Translations under genes and position numbers: made by a program
Assembly (NCBI GenBank): GCA_035277145.1
Contig: DATELA010000050.1
Span: forward strand, 82,339 to 146,338
DNA length: 64,000 bases
Direction: 5' to 3'
DNA from: DASRAP01 sp035277145
Lineage (GTDB): Bacteria; Gemmatimonadota; Gemmatimonadetes; Gemmatimonadales; Gemmatimonadaceae
The notes under the pieces: generated by a model
What the model was told of the DNA's origin: nothing
Seen by the model: the letters and a program-made list of their open reading frames with translations, nothing else
Databases searched by the model: none
In this document: in pieces, positions 34,984-43,675 of the stretch
Numbering within the stretch: the first letter of the stretch is position 1
Layout: each line of letters opens with the position of its first letter

Positions 34984-36069
34984 ATGAGCACGAGCAGCAC
35001 GAGAAGCACGAGTTCCCTGCCAATCGGCGTGTATCACGAGCATCCCGATTGGTTCAAGCCGCTCTTCAAAGAACTCGACAAGCGCGGCGCCAACTACGTG
35101 CGGCTCGACGCAGCGTCACACGTGTTCGATCCCGGCGAACAGAGCGCACCGTATTCGCTCGTGTTCAACCGCGCGAGTCCATCCGCCTATTTGCGCGGTC
35201 ACGCGCAGTCCACGTTCCACACGTTGCACTGGGTGCGGCATCTCGAGCGCATTGGCGTTCCGGTACTGAACGGGTCGCACGTGTACCAGTACGAACTCTC
35301 GAAGGCGTCGCAGATCGATCTGCTCGCGTCGCTCGGACTTCCGTTCCCGCGTGCGCGCGCCATCAACAACGCCGCGCAAGCACTCGACGCCGCGCGCGAC
35401 CTCCGCTTTCCGGTGCTCGTCAAAGCAAACATCGGCGGAAGCGGCGCGGGCATTGTTCGCTACGACACACGCGACGCGCTCGAAGGTGCCGTACGCGGCG
35501 GCACGATCGCACTCGGCGTCGACAACGTCGCGCTCGTGCAGGAATCCGCGCCGTTGCGCAACGGGCACATCACGCGCGTCGAAACACTCGGCGGCAAGTA
35601 TCTCTACGCGATCAACGTCTATCCGGCGACGGGATCGTTCGACTTGTGTCCCGCGGACGCATGCCAAACGACATCGGGTGTTGAACTCGTGCGCGGTGCG
35701 TGCGCAATTGACGCACCGAAAACCGGTATGCGTGTCGAGGGCACGACGCCACCCGCAAACATCATCGCGGAAGTCGAGCGCATTTCACGCGCGGCGCAAC
35801 TCGACGTTGGCGGCATCGAGTTTCTCGTCGACGATCGCGACGGCAAACACTACTACTACGACATCAACGCGCTCTCGAACTTCGTGGCGGATGCGGTGAA
35901 CGTCGTGGGATTCGATCCGTGGGCGCGGCTCGTGGACTATCTCGAGAGCCGATCCGCGCAGTCAGGCGCGAACGGGAATGGGGCAAGGGGTAACGTCAGC
36001 GACTCGGAAACCCACGACCGCCTACCGCCTACCGCCTACAACCCTGTCTCAGCGGAGCTCATCGCATGA
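34984..36069 (+). CDS. ATP-grasp ligase (RimK-like), first gene of a SAM-II-controlled operon
   Basis: 361 residues with a RimK/D-Ala-ligase-like fold. There is an N-terminal domain (PIGVYHEHPDWFKPLFKEL), a central ATP-grasp domain with FPVLVKANIGGSGAGIVRYD (about 140-160) and VQESAPLRNGHITRVETLGG, and the metal-binding GIEFLVDDRDGKHYYYDINA near residue 290. Such enzymes join a carboxylate to an amine or thiol with ATP; the substrate here is unknown. The last ~25 residues (SETHDRLPPTAYNP region) are encoded by a CCGCCTA-type junction repeat and are probably dispensable. The next gene, a sulfonate/sulfone-type monooxygenase, starts inside this stop codon (ATGA), and the shared leader indicates sulfur control. 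Confidence 0.85.
   Translation: MSTSSTRSTSSLPIGVYHEHPDWFKPLFKELDKRGANYVRLDAASHVFDPGEQSAPYSLVFNRASPSAYLRGHAQSTFHTLHWVRHLERIGVPVLNGSHVYQYELSKASQIDLLASLGLPFPRARAINNAAQALDAARDLRFPVLVKANIGGSGAGIVRYDTRDALEGAVRGGTIALGVDNVALVQESAPLRNGHITRVETLGGKYLYAINVYPATGSFDLCPADACQTTSGVELVRGACAIDAPKTGMRVEGTTPPANIIAEVERISRAAQLDVGGIEFLVDDRDGKHYYYDINALSNFVADAVNVVGFDPWARLVDYLESRSAQSGANGNGARGNVSDSETHDRLPPTAYNPVSAELIA
36013..36044. repeat. CCGCCTA-type phrase repeat in the ATP-grasp 3' end
   Basis: Three tandem near-identical CCGCCTA units inside the last codons of the ATP-grasp gene, read as RLPPTAYNP. A diverged relative is at 43647-43675. Confidence 0.8.
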
Positions 36070-37115
36070 GATACGGCTACTGGCTTCCGGTGTTTGGCGG
36101 CTGGCTCCGCAACGTGCCCGACGAGCGCATGGAGACGTCGTGGCAATACGTCAGCAAACTGGCGCGGCGCAGCGAGCAGATCGGTTTCGATCTCACATTG
36201 ATCGCCGAGTTGTATTTGAACGACATCAAGGGAATCGACGCGCCCGCACTCGATGCGTGGTCGACCGCAGCAGCGCTTGCGGCGATCACCGAGCGGCTCG
36301 AGCTGATGGTCGCGGTGCGTCCGACGTTTCACAATCCGGCGCTGCTAGCGAAGCAAGCGGCGAACATCGACGTGATTTCAAAAGGGCGCGTGTCGCTGAA
36401 CGTCGTGTCGTCGTGGTGGAAAGACGAAGCGCGGCGATTTGGCGTGCGATTTGACGAACACGACGAGCGTTACGCGCGCACCGAAGAGTGGTTGCAGATC
36501 GTCGACGGCGCATGGAAGCAACGCTCGTTCTCGTTCAAGGGACGGTTCCATCACGTCGACGATGTGATCGTGGAACCGAAGCCGGTGCGCAAACCGCGGC
36601 CGACGATTTACGCGGGCGGCGAATCAGAAGCGGCGAAGTTGCTCATCACGCGTTCGTGTGACGCGTACGTCATGCACGGCGATCCGCCGGAGCGCATCGA
36701 ACCAAAAGTCGCCGACATTCAGCAACGGCGCGCGAAACTCGGGCTCGAGCCGATGCAATGCGGGATGGCCGCGTACGCGATCGTTCGTCGCACGGAGCAT
36801 GCCGCGCAACGCGAACTCGAACGCATCACCAACGTCGCGCCAGGTTCGCCGGGCTACAACAACTATCAGGATTGGATTTCGAACACGCAGCTCGAGCAGC
36901 GTGTGTCGCTCGAGGATTATTCCGTTTCGAATCGTGGTCTGCGCGCAGGACTCGTCGGTACACCGGAACAGGTCGCCGAGCGCATCATCGAATTCGAGAA
37001 GGCGGGCGTGTCATTGCTTCTCATTCAGTGCAGTCCGCAGTACGAGGAGATGGAGCGATTTGCGGAAGAAGTCATTCCGCTTGTCGCGCAAGCTCGCGAA
37101 GGCGTGGCAGCATAG
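36066..37115 (+). CDS. LLM-class flavin-dependent monooxygenase (SsuD/SfnG-like)
   Basis: 349 residues with the bacterial-luciferase-like TIM barrel. Its segments match reduced-FMN-dependent alkanesulfonate and dimethyl-sulfone monooxygenases: LAKQAANIDVISKGRVSLNV, VSSWWKDEARRFG, DEHDERYARTEEW, FSFKGRFHHVDD, YAGGESEAAK and LVGTPEQVAERI. These enzymes cleave C-S bonds and release sulfite for cysteine synthesis during sulfur limitation. No dedicated FMN reductase or ABC importer is in the operon. The ATGA overlap with the ATP-grasp gene and the common SAM-II leader support a joint sulfur-acquisition role. Substrate is inferred, not shown. Confidence 0.85.
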   Translation: MRYGYWLPVFGGWLRNVPDERMETSWQYVSKLARRSEQIGFDLTLIAELYLNDIKGIDAPALDAWSTAAALAAITERLELMVAVRPTFHNPALLAKQAANIDVISKGRVSLNVVSSWWKDEARRFGVRFDEHDERYARTEEWLQIVDGAWKQRSFSFKGRFHHVDDVIVEPKPVRKPRPTIYAGGESEAAKLLITRSCDAYVMHGDPPERIEPKVADIQQRRAKLGLEPMQCGMAAYAIVRRTEHAAQRELERITNVAPGSPGYNNYQDWISNTQLEQRVSLEDYSVSNRGLRAGLVGTPEQVAERIIEFEKAGVSLLLIQCSPQYEEMERFAEEVIPLVAQAREGVAA

Positions 37116-37133
37116 CATTTCGCGTCGCGAAGG

Positions 37134-37294
37134 AACTGCAAACGCAACGCAGAGCCGCAGAGAACGCAGAGGATCGCGGAGAAGGACTTGTTGTAACAGC
37201 TCGCACCGGGCATAGCCCGGCGATGCGAGCGCTGTTACCACAGGTCCTTCTCTGCGATCCTCTGCGTTCTCCGTCCTTCTCTGCGTTGCGTTTA
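37134..37294. repeat. Long palindromic element, copy 3 (convergent junction)
   Basis: It has the same CGCAGAG / CTCTGCG arms as the other copies. Its centre is CCGGGC-ATA-GCCCGG. It lies between the end of the monooxygenase gene and the end of the convergent lipoprotein gene. Confidence 0.9.
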
Positions 37295-37320
37295 GAGCGC
37301 CGACAATGGCGTGGCGAGGC

Positions 37321-37974
37321 TTAGTTGCACTTCGAGCCGAACCACGTGCCGCTCTCGACACCGGTGTCCCAGAATCCGTCGACGTCGTCGCCCGAACGCG
37401 TGCCCGTTGCGATCGTGCCGGCACCGGACGCCGTGACGGTGATCGTGTTGCCGGAGATGTTGCCGCCGAGCGGAATCACATCGTCGTCAACCGTCGTCGC
37501 TGTTCCAAACAGCGTTGAGCCGGCGATCGTGAAGTTCCATACGCCTTCGGAGTCACCGCTAAACTCGCCGCAGTACGCGAGATTCGAGTTGCCTTTCGGT
37601 GCCACGAAGATGCCCGTCGCCGAGCCCGACATGTCACCTTCGATGCGCGTGGAGCCGTTGTACACACCGGTGAACGTGTAGCCGCCGCCGCTCGCGGTGA
37701 CGCCTTTCGTTCCGGTGTTGTACGTGCCGGTGAGTGCGTGCGATGCCACCGACGGTGTCGTGATGTCAAACGTGCCCGTCACGACGGTGCCGTTGATCGA
37801 CAGCGTGATCGCGCCACTCAGACTCGCGTTGGCGCCGTTCACGGTTCCCACGAACAACATCACGGTCGTCGATGGTCCGTTGCTGTCATCGTCGCTGCAC
37901 GCTGACAGTACGGATCCGACTGCCAGCACAGCAGCCGTGGTTATTGTCGAGATCCTACGGGTGAATCCCTTCAT
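37321..37974 (-). CDS. Small Thr/Ser/Gly-rich lipoprotein, unknown
   Basis: 217 residues. GGGAGGG lies four bases before the ATG. The signal ends in a lipobox (VGSVLSAC). The mature part is Asp/Ser-rich and then composed of repeated short beta-strand phrases (GTFDITTPS, GYTFTGVYNGS, GSTLFGTATTVDDD, GNTITVTASGAG), suggesting a beta-barrel or beta-helix. The final residues hold a Cys (GSKCN) that may pair with the Cys in LAYCGEFSG. No known family is recognised. Confidence 0.7.
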   Translation of the reverse strand: MKGFTRRISTITTAAVLAVGSVLSACSDDDSNGPSTTVMLFVGTVNGANASLSGAITLSINGTVVTGTFDITTPSVASHALTGTYNTGTKGVTASGGGYTFTGVYNGSTRIEGDMSGSATGIFVAPKGNSNLAYCGEFSGDSEGVWNFTIAGSTLFGTATTVDDDVIPLGGNISGNTITVTASGAGTIATGTRSGDDVDGFWDTGVESGTWFGSKCN

Positions 37975-38010
37975 CGGGCCCTCCCTGGGGTGAATGAGTG
38001 AACCAACCGA

Positions 38011-38457
38011 TCACAACCGCACCAACACCGCGACGAACGCCGCGCGTTCATCACGTCCTTCACCGCTGAAATCCCACGCCGAGTCATCCGACTGCAGTGA
38101 GAGCGTTTCAGCGGCCAACCGAAATCGCAGCACGTCAACGCGATTCGAGTGTTCGCTCGCGAGGCGCAGCCGGTCGTCGGCCACCTCGCACGTGCCGCCC
38201 TGCGTGTGTATGCCGTCGCCCGCGATGGCATGGCTCACGACGTACATGCCGGCGCTCAGACTCAGCGTGACGGCACCGCCCATGTCGCACACGACATCCA
38301 CGGCACGCGTCGCGTCGTCGTGGCTCGTGTACTGCCAGCGCGTGGCCGACCACGTCCCCAGCAAGCCAGCCGGAAGGGCGATGCGCTCGCGCGTGTGCAG
38401 GTCCTCGACGGACCGCGACGCACCGCTGGCTTCACTGGGCGATTGTCCCAAGCGCAT
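38011..38457 (-). CDS. Hypothetical soluble protein
   Basis: 148 residues from ATG 38457, chosen because GGAGGG (38463-38468 on the complement) is well spaced from it; a longer frame reaches GTG 38514. The protein is a run of beta strands (LLGTWSATRWQYTSHDD, MGGAVTLSLSAGMYVVSH, LRLASEHSNRVDVLRFRLA) reminiscent of lipocalin-like folds. No signal peptide is present from this start. No motif allows a function. It lies 36 bp upstream (same strand) of the lipoprotein at 37321-37974, so they may be co-transcribed. Confidence 0.6.
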   Translation of the reverse strand: MRLGQSPSEASGASRSVEDLHTRERIALPAGLLGTWSATRWQYTSHDDATRAVDVVCDMGGAVTLSLSAGMYVVSHAIAGDGIHTQGGTCEVADDRLRLASEHSNRVDVLRFRLAAETLSLQSDDSAWDFSGEGRDERAAFVAVLVRL

Positions 38458-38553
38458 TTCGTCCCTCCGTTCGAATTGCCGTCTTGCCGCCAGCGTGTCG
38501 GCGCGGTAACTCACGGCACGGTATCGCGGCGGCCTTAGCCGCCTTTCGATCCG

Positions 38554-38576
38554 GGTCTTAGCTCCGGCATAAGACC
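38554..38576. promoter_or_regulatory. Perfect inverted repeat before the BTAD regulator
   Basis: GGTCTTA (38554-38560) and TAAGACC (38570-38576) flank a nine-base centre. A second, shorter hairpin GGCGGC-CTTA-GCCGCC is at 38528-38543. Both lie in the 139-bp gap between the divergent hypothetical gene and the BTAD regulator, so either could be an operator; the second has TTT after it. Confidence 0.45.
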
Positions 38577-38596
38577 GCTAAATCGTTGGAGGGCTT

Positions 38597-41497
38597 CTGC
38601 TTCGACTGACGACGCTCGGAGCGATTGACCTGCGTGATGGCCGCGGACATCCGATTCGCGGCGTACTCACGCAGCCGAAACGCGTTGCGCTACTCGCGTA
38701 CCTCGTGGCCGAGGGTCAGCGTGTTGGCGGCGACGGTTTTGTGTCGCGCGACAAACTCCTCGCGCTGTTCTGGCCCGAGTCTGACGATGCACGCGCGCGC
38801 AATACGCTCTCGCAAGCGCTGCACCATTTGCGCAACGAACTCGGCGCCGATGTGATCGAAAACCGCGGCGCGAACGCGCTCGGTGTTCGCCGCGACTTGT
38901 TGTGGTGCGATGTCACCGCGTTCACCGATGCGCTTGCGCGCGATGACGCAGAACTCGCGCTCGACATGTATCGCGGTGAGTTCTGCCCGAATCTGTATGC
39001 GGACGGATCCGCAACTCTCGAGCAGTGGCTCGACGAACGTCGTCGCTATTTCCGTGCACACGCACTCGCTGCTGCGCGCGGTGCGGCAGAGCGCCTCGCG
39101 AAGAGCGGCGACGCACCCGGCGCAGCACGCGCGGCGCGCCGCGCACTGACACTGCATCCCGATGATGAGGGCGACGTTCGCGTCCTGCTCGGCATCATGG
39201 AGCAGGCGGGCGATGTCGCCGGTGCGCTGCTCGCGTATCAGGAATACGCGCGGCGTCTCGCCGCCGAACTCGACACTGAACCTGCGGCGGAAACGCAGCG
39301 GCTGGTTGAGACGATGCGCCGCCGTCGTGAACAAGCCGCGACGGCAGGCGAATCGGCACCGGTCAGCACGGAACCTGCGACACCATTACTGCGCACGTCG
39401 CAACCGCGCGTCGTACCGCGTAGCCGGCGAGTGCTTGCAGTGGTCGGCATTGCCGTGGTTGTCCTCTCGGGCGCAGCCGCCGTGGGATTGCGTAACTGGC
39501 GCGGCACACCGCCCGCGCCAAAAACCATCGCGGTGCTGCCGTTCACGCTGCAGAGTGGCGCGTCGTTCGCAGATCTGCGCGCGGGCATGGTGGATTTGCT
39601 GAGCGCAAAACTCGACGGTGCGACCGGATTCCGCGCGATCGATCCGCGTAGCGTGGTCGCGGCCGTTGCCGGTCACGACCCTTCGACGCCGCTGAGCGCA
39701 AGCGCGAGCCAGCGCATCGCGCGACAACTGGGCGCGCGCTGGTATATCAGCGGCGCGGTGATTGAAATCGCCGGACGCCTGCAGCTCAACGGAACGCTCG
39801 TCGATGTCAACGCAGGCGCCGATGCGCAACCCGTTGCAACCGCCAGCGTCAGCGGAGATACGGCTGCGCTCTTCGACCTGGTCGACGATCTCGCCGGGCG
39901 CATACTCGTGCGTCTCACGAGCGGCCGCGATACGGCGATTACGCGACTCGCGGCAGTCACGACGCATTCGTTGCCCGCGCTGAAGCGGTTCCTCGACGGC
40001 GAACGCGAATTGCGCGCGGGGCGCGACGCGCAGGCCGCAGCCGCGTTCCGCGATGCGACGATTCTGGATACCGGATTCGCGCTCGCGCAGTATCGCCTGG
40101 CTGTGACGGGCACGTGGGTGTACGCGCGCGGTGCCGAAGATCCCGCGGCGCTCGCGGCCGCGGCGAGCCGTCACGCGCAACGGTTGACGCCGCTCGCACG
40201 CGATCTTGTGACCGCGTACCGCGCGTACAAGGAATTGCGCGGCGGCGAAGCCGAGCGATTGTATCGCGGCGTCACCGAAGGGCATCCGGACAACGTCGAA
40301 GCGTGGTTCATGCTCGGCGAGACGCTCTTTCATTACAACATGTGGCGAGGCCGGTCGCCGATGGAGGCGTGGCCGGCGTTTCAGCGTGTGCTGGCGCTCG
40401 ACCCGGCCAATGCGCACGCGACGATTCACCTCGCGAGGCTTGCGGCGGCGGACGGACTGGTGAGCGAGCTCGACTCGCTCAAACGACGATACCTCTCGCA
40501 GCATCCGGATGCGGAGCGTGCGCTCGAGATGCGCGCGCTCGACGCGTATTCGCGCAACGACGTACACGCCCGGCGCGACATCGCGGCCGCGGCACGCAAC
40601 GCCGATGAGTTAGTGGTGAGCGCACTGATTCAAGGTGCGTTCCTGTTCGCGCGAAACATGGACGCCGCGCGTGACCTCGCCGACCCTGCGGTGCCCGCGG
40701 TTTCTGCGCTGTCATCACGCGAGCTGAGGGAGCGCTACTTCTCGGAGTTGGGATTGGCGGGCGGGCAGTGGGCGCGCAGCGCGACGCAAATACCCGGACT
40801 CGTGGTGAACGACACGTGGCTCATCGAGCTGCAGTCGATGCTGGCGGCCGATCCATTTTTTGCGGCGCCGCGCGCGCGGCTCGCCGCGCTGCGAGATAGT
40901 CTCGCCGCACGTCAGCCGTTTCCCACGCCGGCACCGCCCGGCACGCCGACTGATCCGCGGATTGGACGCGCGTGGCAAGCGTATCTCACGGGACTGCTCA
41001 GCGTCCGCCTCGGTGACACCGCCGCGATGACGCGCGCGCTCGCGACGCTCGCCACGCCCGACGACGGCCGTTACCGCACAGTGGCAGCAGAGCTTGGCCA
41101 TGCCCTGCGCGCCGAAGTAGCGCGGACGCGCGGGGACTACGCGCGCGCGCTCGACGAACTCGCGCACGTCACGTTCGACGTGACAGCGGCGGGTATTCCG
41201 ATGATCGCGCACTGGGGCGTGCGCGAACGATTCCTTCGCGCGGAATTACTGCACGCGCTGAACCGCGATGCTGAAGCGCTTCCGTTGTACAACTCGTTCC
41301 AGGGTACGTACGACGCGCCGTACATGGCCGCGACGCACTTCCGGCAAGGTGAGATCTACCAACGCCTGGGAAATCGCGAACGCGCAGTCTTTCACTTCAC
41401 GCGCGTTGTGTCGCTGTGGCGTGATGCCGATGCGGAGTTTCAGCCCATCGTCGACAAGTCGCGTCGTGCGCTGGCGGCGCTCAACGCGAGGCGTTGA
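38597..41497 (+). CDS. BTAD/SARP-type regulator with membrane segment and C-terminal repeat domain; apparent CTG start
   Basis: 966 residues if read from CTG 38597. The conserved N-terminus of BTAD-type regulators (LRLTTLGAIDLRDGRG, then QPKRVALLAYLVAEGQRVG) lies before the first GTG (38705). No ATG, GTG or TTG exists between the in-frame stop at 38579 and that GTG, while GGAGGG is at 38588-38593. Domains: winged helix (about 1-100), bacterial transcriptional-activator helices (about 105-245), a membrane helix (VVGIAVVVLSGAAAVGL, about 280), an adenylate-cyclase-like/TolB-like region (KTIAVLPFTLQ), then helical TPR-like repeats to the end. It is probably a membrane-tethered transcription factor. 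Target genes are unknown. Confidence 0.8.
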   Translation: MLRLTTLGAIDLRDGRGHPIRGVLTQPKRVALLAYLVAEGQRVGGDGFVSRDKLLALFWPESDDARARNTLSQALHHLRNELGADVIENRGANALGVRRDLLWCDVTAFTDALARDDAELALDMYRGEFCPNLYADGSATLEQWLDERRRYFRAHALAAARGAAERLAKSGDAPGAARAARRALTLHPDDEGDVRVLLGIMEQAGDVAGALLAYQEYARRLAAELDTEPAAETQRLVETMRRRREQAATAGESAPVSTEPATPLLRTSQPRVVPRSRRVLAVVGIAVVVLSGAAAVGLRNWRGTPPAPKTIAVLPFTLQSGASFADLRAGMVDLLSAKLDGATGFRAIDPRSVVAAVAGHDPSTPLSASASQRIARQLGARWYISGAVIEIAGRLQLNGTLVDVNAGADAQPVATASVSGDTAALFDLVDDLAGRILVRLTSGRDTAITRLAAVTTHSLPALKRFLDGERELRAGRDAQAAAAFRDATILDTGFALAQYRLAVTGTWVYARGAEDPAALAAAASRHAQRLTPLARDLVTAYRAYKELRGGEAERLYRGVTEGHPDNVEAWFMLGETLFHYNMWRGRSPMEAWPAFQRVLALDPANAHATIHLARLAAADGLVSELDSLKRRYLSQHPDAERALEMRALDAYSRNDVHARRDIAAAARNADELVVSALIQGAFLFARNMDAARDLADPAVPAVSALSSRELRERYFSELGLAGGQWARSATQIPGLVVNDTWLIELQSMLAADPFFAAPRARLAALRDSLAARQPFPTPAPPGTPTDPRIGRAWQAYLTGLLSVRLGDTAAMTRALATLATPDDGRYRTVAAELGHALRAEVARTRGDYARALDELAHVTFDVTAAGIPMIAHWGVRERFLRAELLHALNRDAEALPLYNSFQGTYDAPYMAATHFRQGEIYQRLGNRERAVFHFTRVVSLWRDADAEFQPIVDKSRRALAALNARR

Positions 41498-41506
41498 CCG
41501 GAACCG

Positions 41507-43075
41507 CTAACGGTCATTGAGCGCGCGCTCGATCTGCGCGCACAGTGAGCGAAGTACCGTGATGCGCGCGTGGTACTTGTCGTTCGCGCCGACGAGCGTC
41601 CACGGTGCGCGCGATGTCGACGTTCGTTCGATCATCTCATCGGCCGCCACGCGGTACGCGTCCCACTTGTCGCGATTGCGCCAGTCGTCCGCGGTAATCT
41701 TGAATCGCTTGAAGCTCGTGTGCTCACGTTCCTGGAACCGTTTGAGTTGTTCGGCCTTGCTCACTTGCAGCCAGAACTTCGCGACGACGGCGCCGCTGCG
41801 GGACAATTGCTCTTCAAAGTCGTTGATCTCGCCGTAGGCGCGTTTCCAGTCTGATTCCGTACAGAATCCCTCCACGCGTTCGACGAGCACGCGACCGTAC
41901 CACGAGCGGTCGTAAATCGTAAAGCGTCCGAGCCGGGGCAGGTGACGCCAGAATCGCCAGAGATACGGTTGCGCGCGTTCCTCTTCGGTCGGCGCGGCGA
42001 TTGGAATGCCCTGGTATTGCCGTGCATCGAGCGCACCGGTGACGCGCCGAATGGCGCCGCCTTTCCCGGCGGCGTCGGGTCCTTCGAACACCACGATCAC
42101 CGACATCCGGTTGAATTTCCGGTGACGCGACAGCCCGTTGAGCTTGCCTTGCAAGCGCTCGAGTTGTTTTTCGTACCGTTTCTTGTCGATGCGCGCCGTG
42201 AGATCGATGGACCCGATCAGATCTTTTGTGTCGGTGAGTTTCGGCAGTCGTACCGTTTTGCGCGCGCCGCGCTGCTTTGGCTGCTGGAGACGCGCGCGCA
42301 ACGACGAAAGAATCACATTGCCGGCCGTGAGACTTCGGTAGCGTTCGTCGTAGCCTTCGATAATCGTCCATGGCGCATCGCCCGTGCTTGTCTCGCGCAG
42401 ATAGCGCTCCGAGATGCGCCGGAACCGGTCGTACATCTTGAATCGTTTCCAGTCGAGCGCCGTAACGCGCCATCGTGTGAGCGGATTCTTCTCGAGCGCG
42501 CGCAAACGTTTCCGCTGGCGGTCTTTCGACAGGTGGAACCACAGCTTGATGAGCAGCGCGCCTTCGTCAACGAGCATGCGCTCGAAGCGCAACGTGGCGT
42601 CGATTTCGCGGCCGAGCTCTGCGCCGTCGATGTCGCGCGCCACGCGTTTGACGATTGGATCTGTGTGCCACGCGCCGAACAGGATGCCGATGGTGCCTTT
42701 AGGCGGGAGCGCGCGCCAGTAGCGCCACATCGGCGGACGATCTTGTTCTTCGTCAGATGGGTCCTGGAACGCGTGCGTGTGGATGTGTCGCGGGTCCATC
42801 CACTCGTTGAGCAGGTTGACGGTTTCGCCTTTGCCGGCGCCGTCGACGCCGCCGATGACGATGATCGCGGGAAATGCCTTGCGCGTCGCGAGATCAAACT
42901 GCGCGTTGAGAAGCGCCTCGCGCAGTTTGGGTTCTTCGCGCTCGTACTTCGCTTTGTCGACGGTGTGGCCGAGTTCCGCGGCGGCGAATTGTGACACGGT
43001 CTCACGCGCGAATGAGTAGGGGCCGGACGCAACGGTCGCGCAATTGTACGGGGCCACGGCGGCAGGCGCCATCAT
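41507..43075 (-). CDS. pap: Polyphosphate:AMP phosphotransferase (two PPK2 domains)
   Basis: 522 residues, the size of two-domain class II PPK2 enzymes. Domain 1 (about 45-270) has Walker A GGVDGAGKGET but, in place of the Walker B/lid stretch, reads FGAWHTDPIVKRVARD. Domain 2 (about 295-520) has Walker A EGPDAAGKGGA, the intact YDRSWYGRVLVERVEGF stretch and WLQVSKAEQLKRF. The second half is therefore the catalytic one, as reported for this class. It makes ADP from AMP and polyphosphate, conserving energy and nucleotide balance. It stands alone, divergent from a secreted NTF2-like gene. Confidence 0.9.
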   Translation of the reverse strand: MMAPAAVAPYNCATVASGPYSFARETVSQFAAAELGHTVDKAKYEREEPKLREALLNAQFDLATRKAFPAIIVIGGVDGAGKGETVNLLNEWMDPRHIHTHAFQDPSDEEQDRPPMWRYWRALPPKGTIGILFGAWHTDPIVKRVARDIDGAELGREIDATLRFERMLVDEGALLIKLWFHLSKDRQRKRLRALEKNPLTRWRVTALDWKRFKMYDRFRRISERYLRETSTGDAPWTIIEGYDERYRSLTAGNVILSSLRARLQQPKQRGARKTVRLPKLTDTKDLIGSIDLTARIDKKRYEKQLERLQGKLNGLSRHRKFNRMSVIVVFEGPDAAGKGGAIRRVTGALDARQYQGIPIAAPTEEERAQPYLWRFWRHLPRLGRFTIYDRSWYGRVLVERVEGFCTESDWKRAYGEINDFEEQLSRSGAVVAKFWLQVSKAEQLKRFQEREHTSFKRFKITADDWRNRDKWDAYRVAADEMIERTSTSRAPWTLVGANDKYHARITVLRSLCAQIERALNDR

Positions 43076-43166
43076 GAGCGGCGTTCTCGGTCACGGTTGG
43101 TCCCGTGCGGCTATCCGAACGCTCCAGAACGCGTCATTCTTCGGCACTCACTCTGAGGATCAGTCA

Positions 43167-43613
43167 ATGCGCGCCAGTCGATTCGCATTGTTCGCTGCAC
43201 TCGTTGCACTCACGGCCCCCGCGCTTCGCGCACAGGGTGCGTCCGAAGAAGCGGCCGTACGCCGCGCCGCGCTGGATTATCTCGAAGGGTTCTACGAAGG
43301 CGACACCGCGAAACTCACGCGCGGTATCTGGCCGGAAGTGCGCAAGTATGGTTACTGGAACGACAAAGGGACGTACACGGGCGAAGCGATGTCGTACAAG
43401 CAGATCATCGAGTACGGACTCAACGTGAAGTCCGGAAAGTCAAAAGTCCCCGCGAATCCGCCGAAAGACGTCAAGATTTTCGAGATTCAGGATCAAACGG
43501 CCGCAGTGAAAATCACGGCGTGGTGGGGCACCGACTATCTCCTGCTCGCGAAAGAGAAGGGGAAGTGGATGATCACGCACGTGCTGTGGCAGGGGCCGCT
43601 AAAGCAGCCCTGA
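43167..43613 (+). CDS. Secreted NTF2-like (putative lumazine-binding type) protein
   Basis: 148 residues from ATG 43167, preceded by GAGGA. The in-frame extension to 43044 is not protein-like. A signal peptide (ALFAALVALTAPALRAQG) precedes a cystatin/NTF2-like domain: VRRAALDYLEGFYEGDTAKL, a central YGYWNDKGTYTGEAM, and strands ending TDYLLLAKEKGKWMITHVLW. Similar small domains bind small molecules or have no known ligand; no function can be assigned. It is periplasmic by prediction. Confidence 0.8.
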   Translation: MRASRFALFAALVALTAPALRAQGASEEAAVRRAALDYLEGFYEGDTAKLTRGIWPEVRKYGYWNDKGTYTGEAMSYKQIIEYGLNVKSGKSKVPANPPKDVKIFEIQDQTAAVKITAWWGTDYLLLAKEKGKWMITHVLWQGPLKQP

Positions 43614-43675
43614 GCTGTGAGCCGTGAGCCCTGGGCCGTGGGTTCACTACCGCCGACCGTCTACCGCCTCAACCC
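43612..43675. repeat. TGAGCC-type and CCGCCTA-type phrase repeats side by side
   Basis: TGAGCTGTGAGCC-like units (43612-43640) run into ACCGCCGACCGTCTACCGCC (43648-43667). The stop codon of the enoyl-CoA hydratase homologue (43669-43671) lies inside the second part. Confidence 0.8.
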
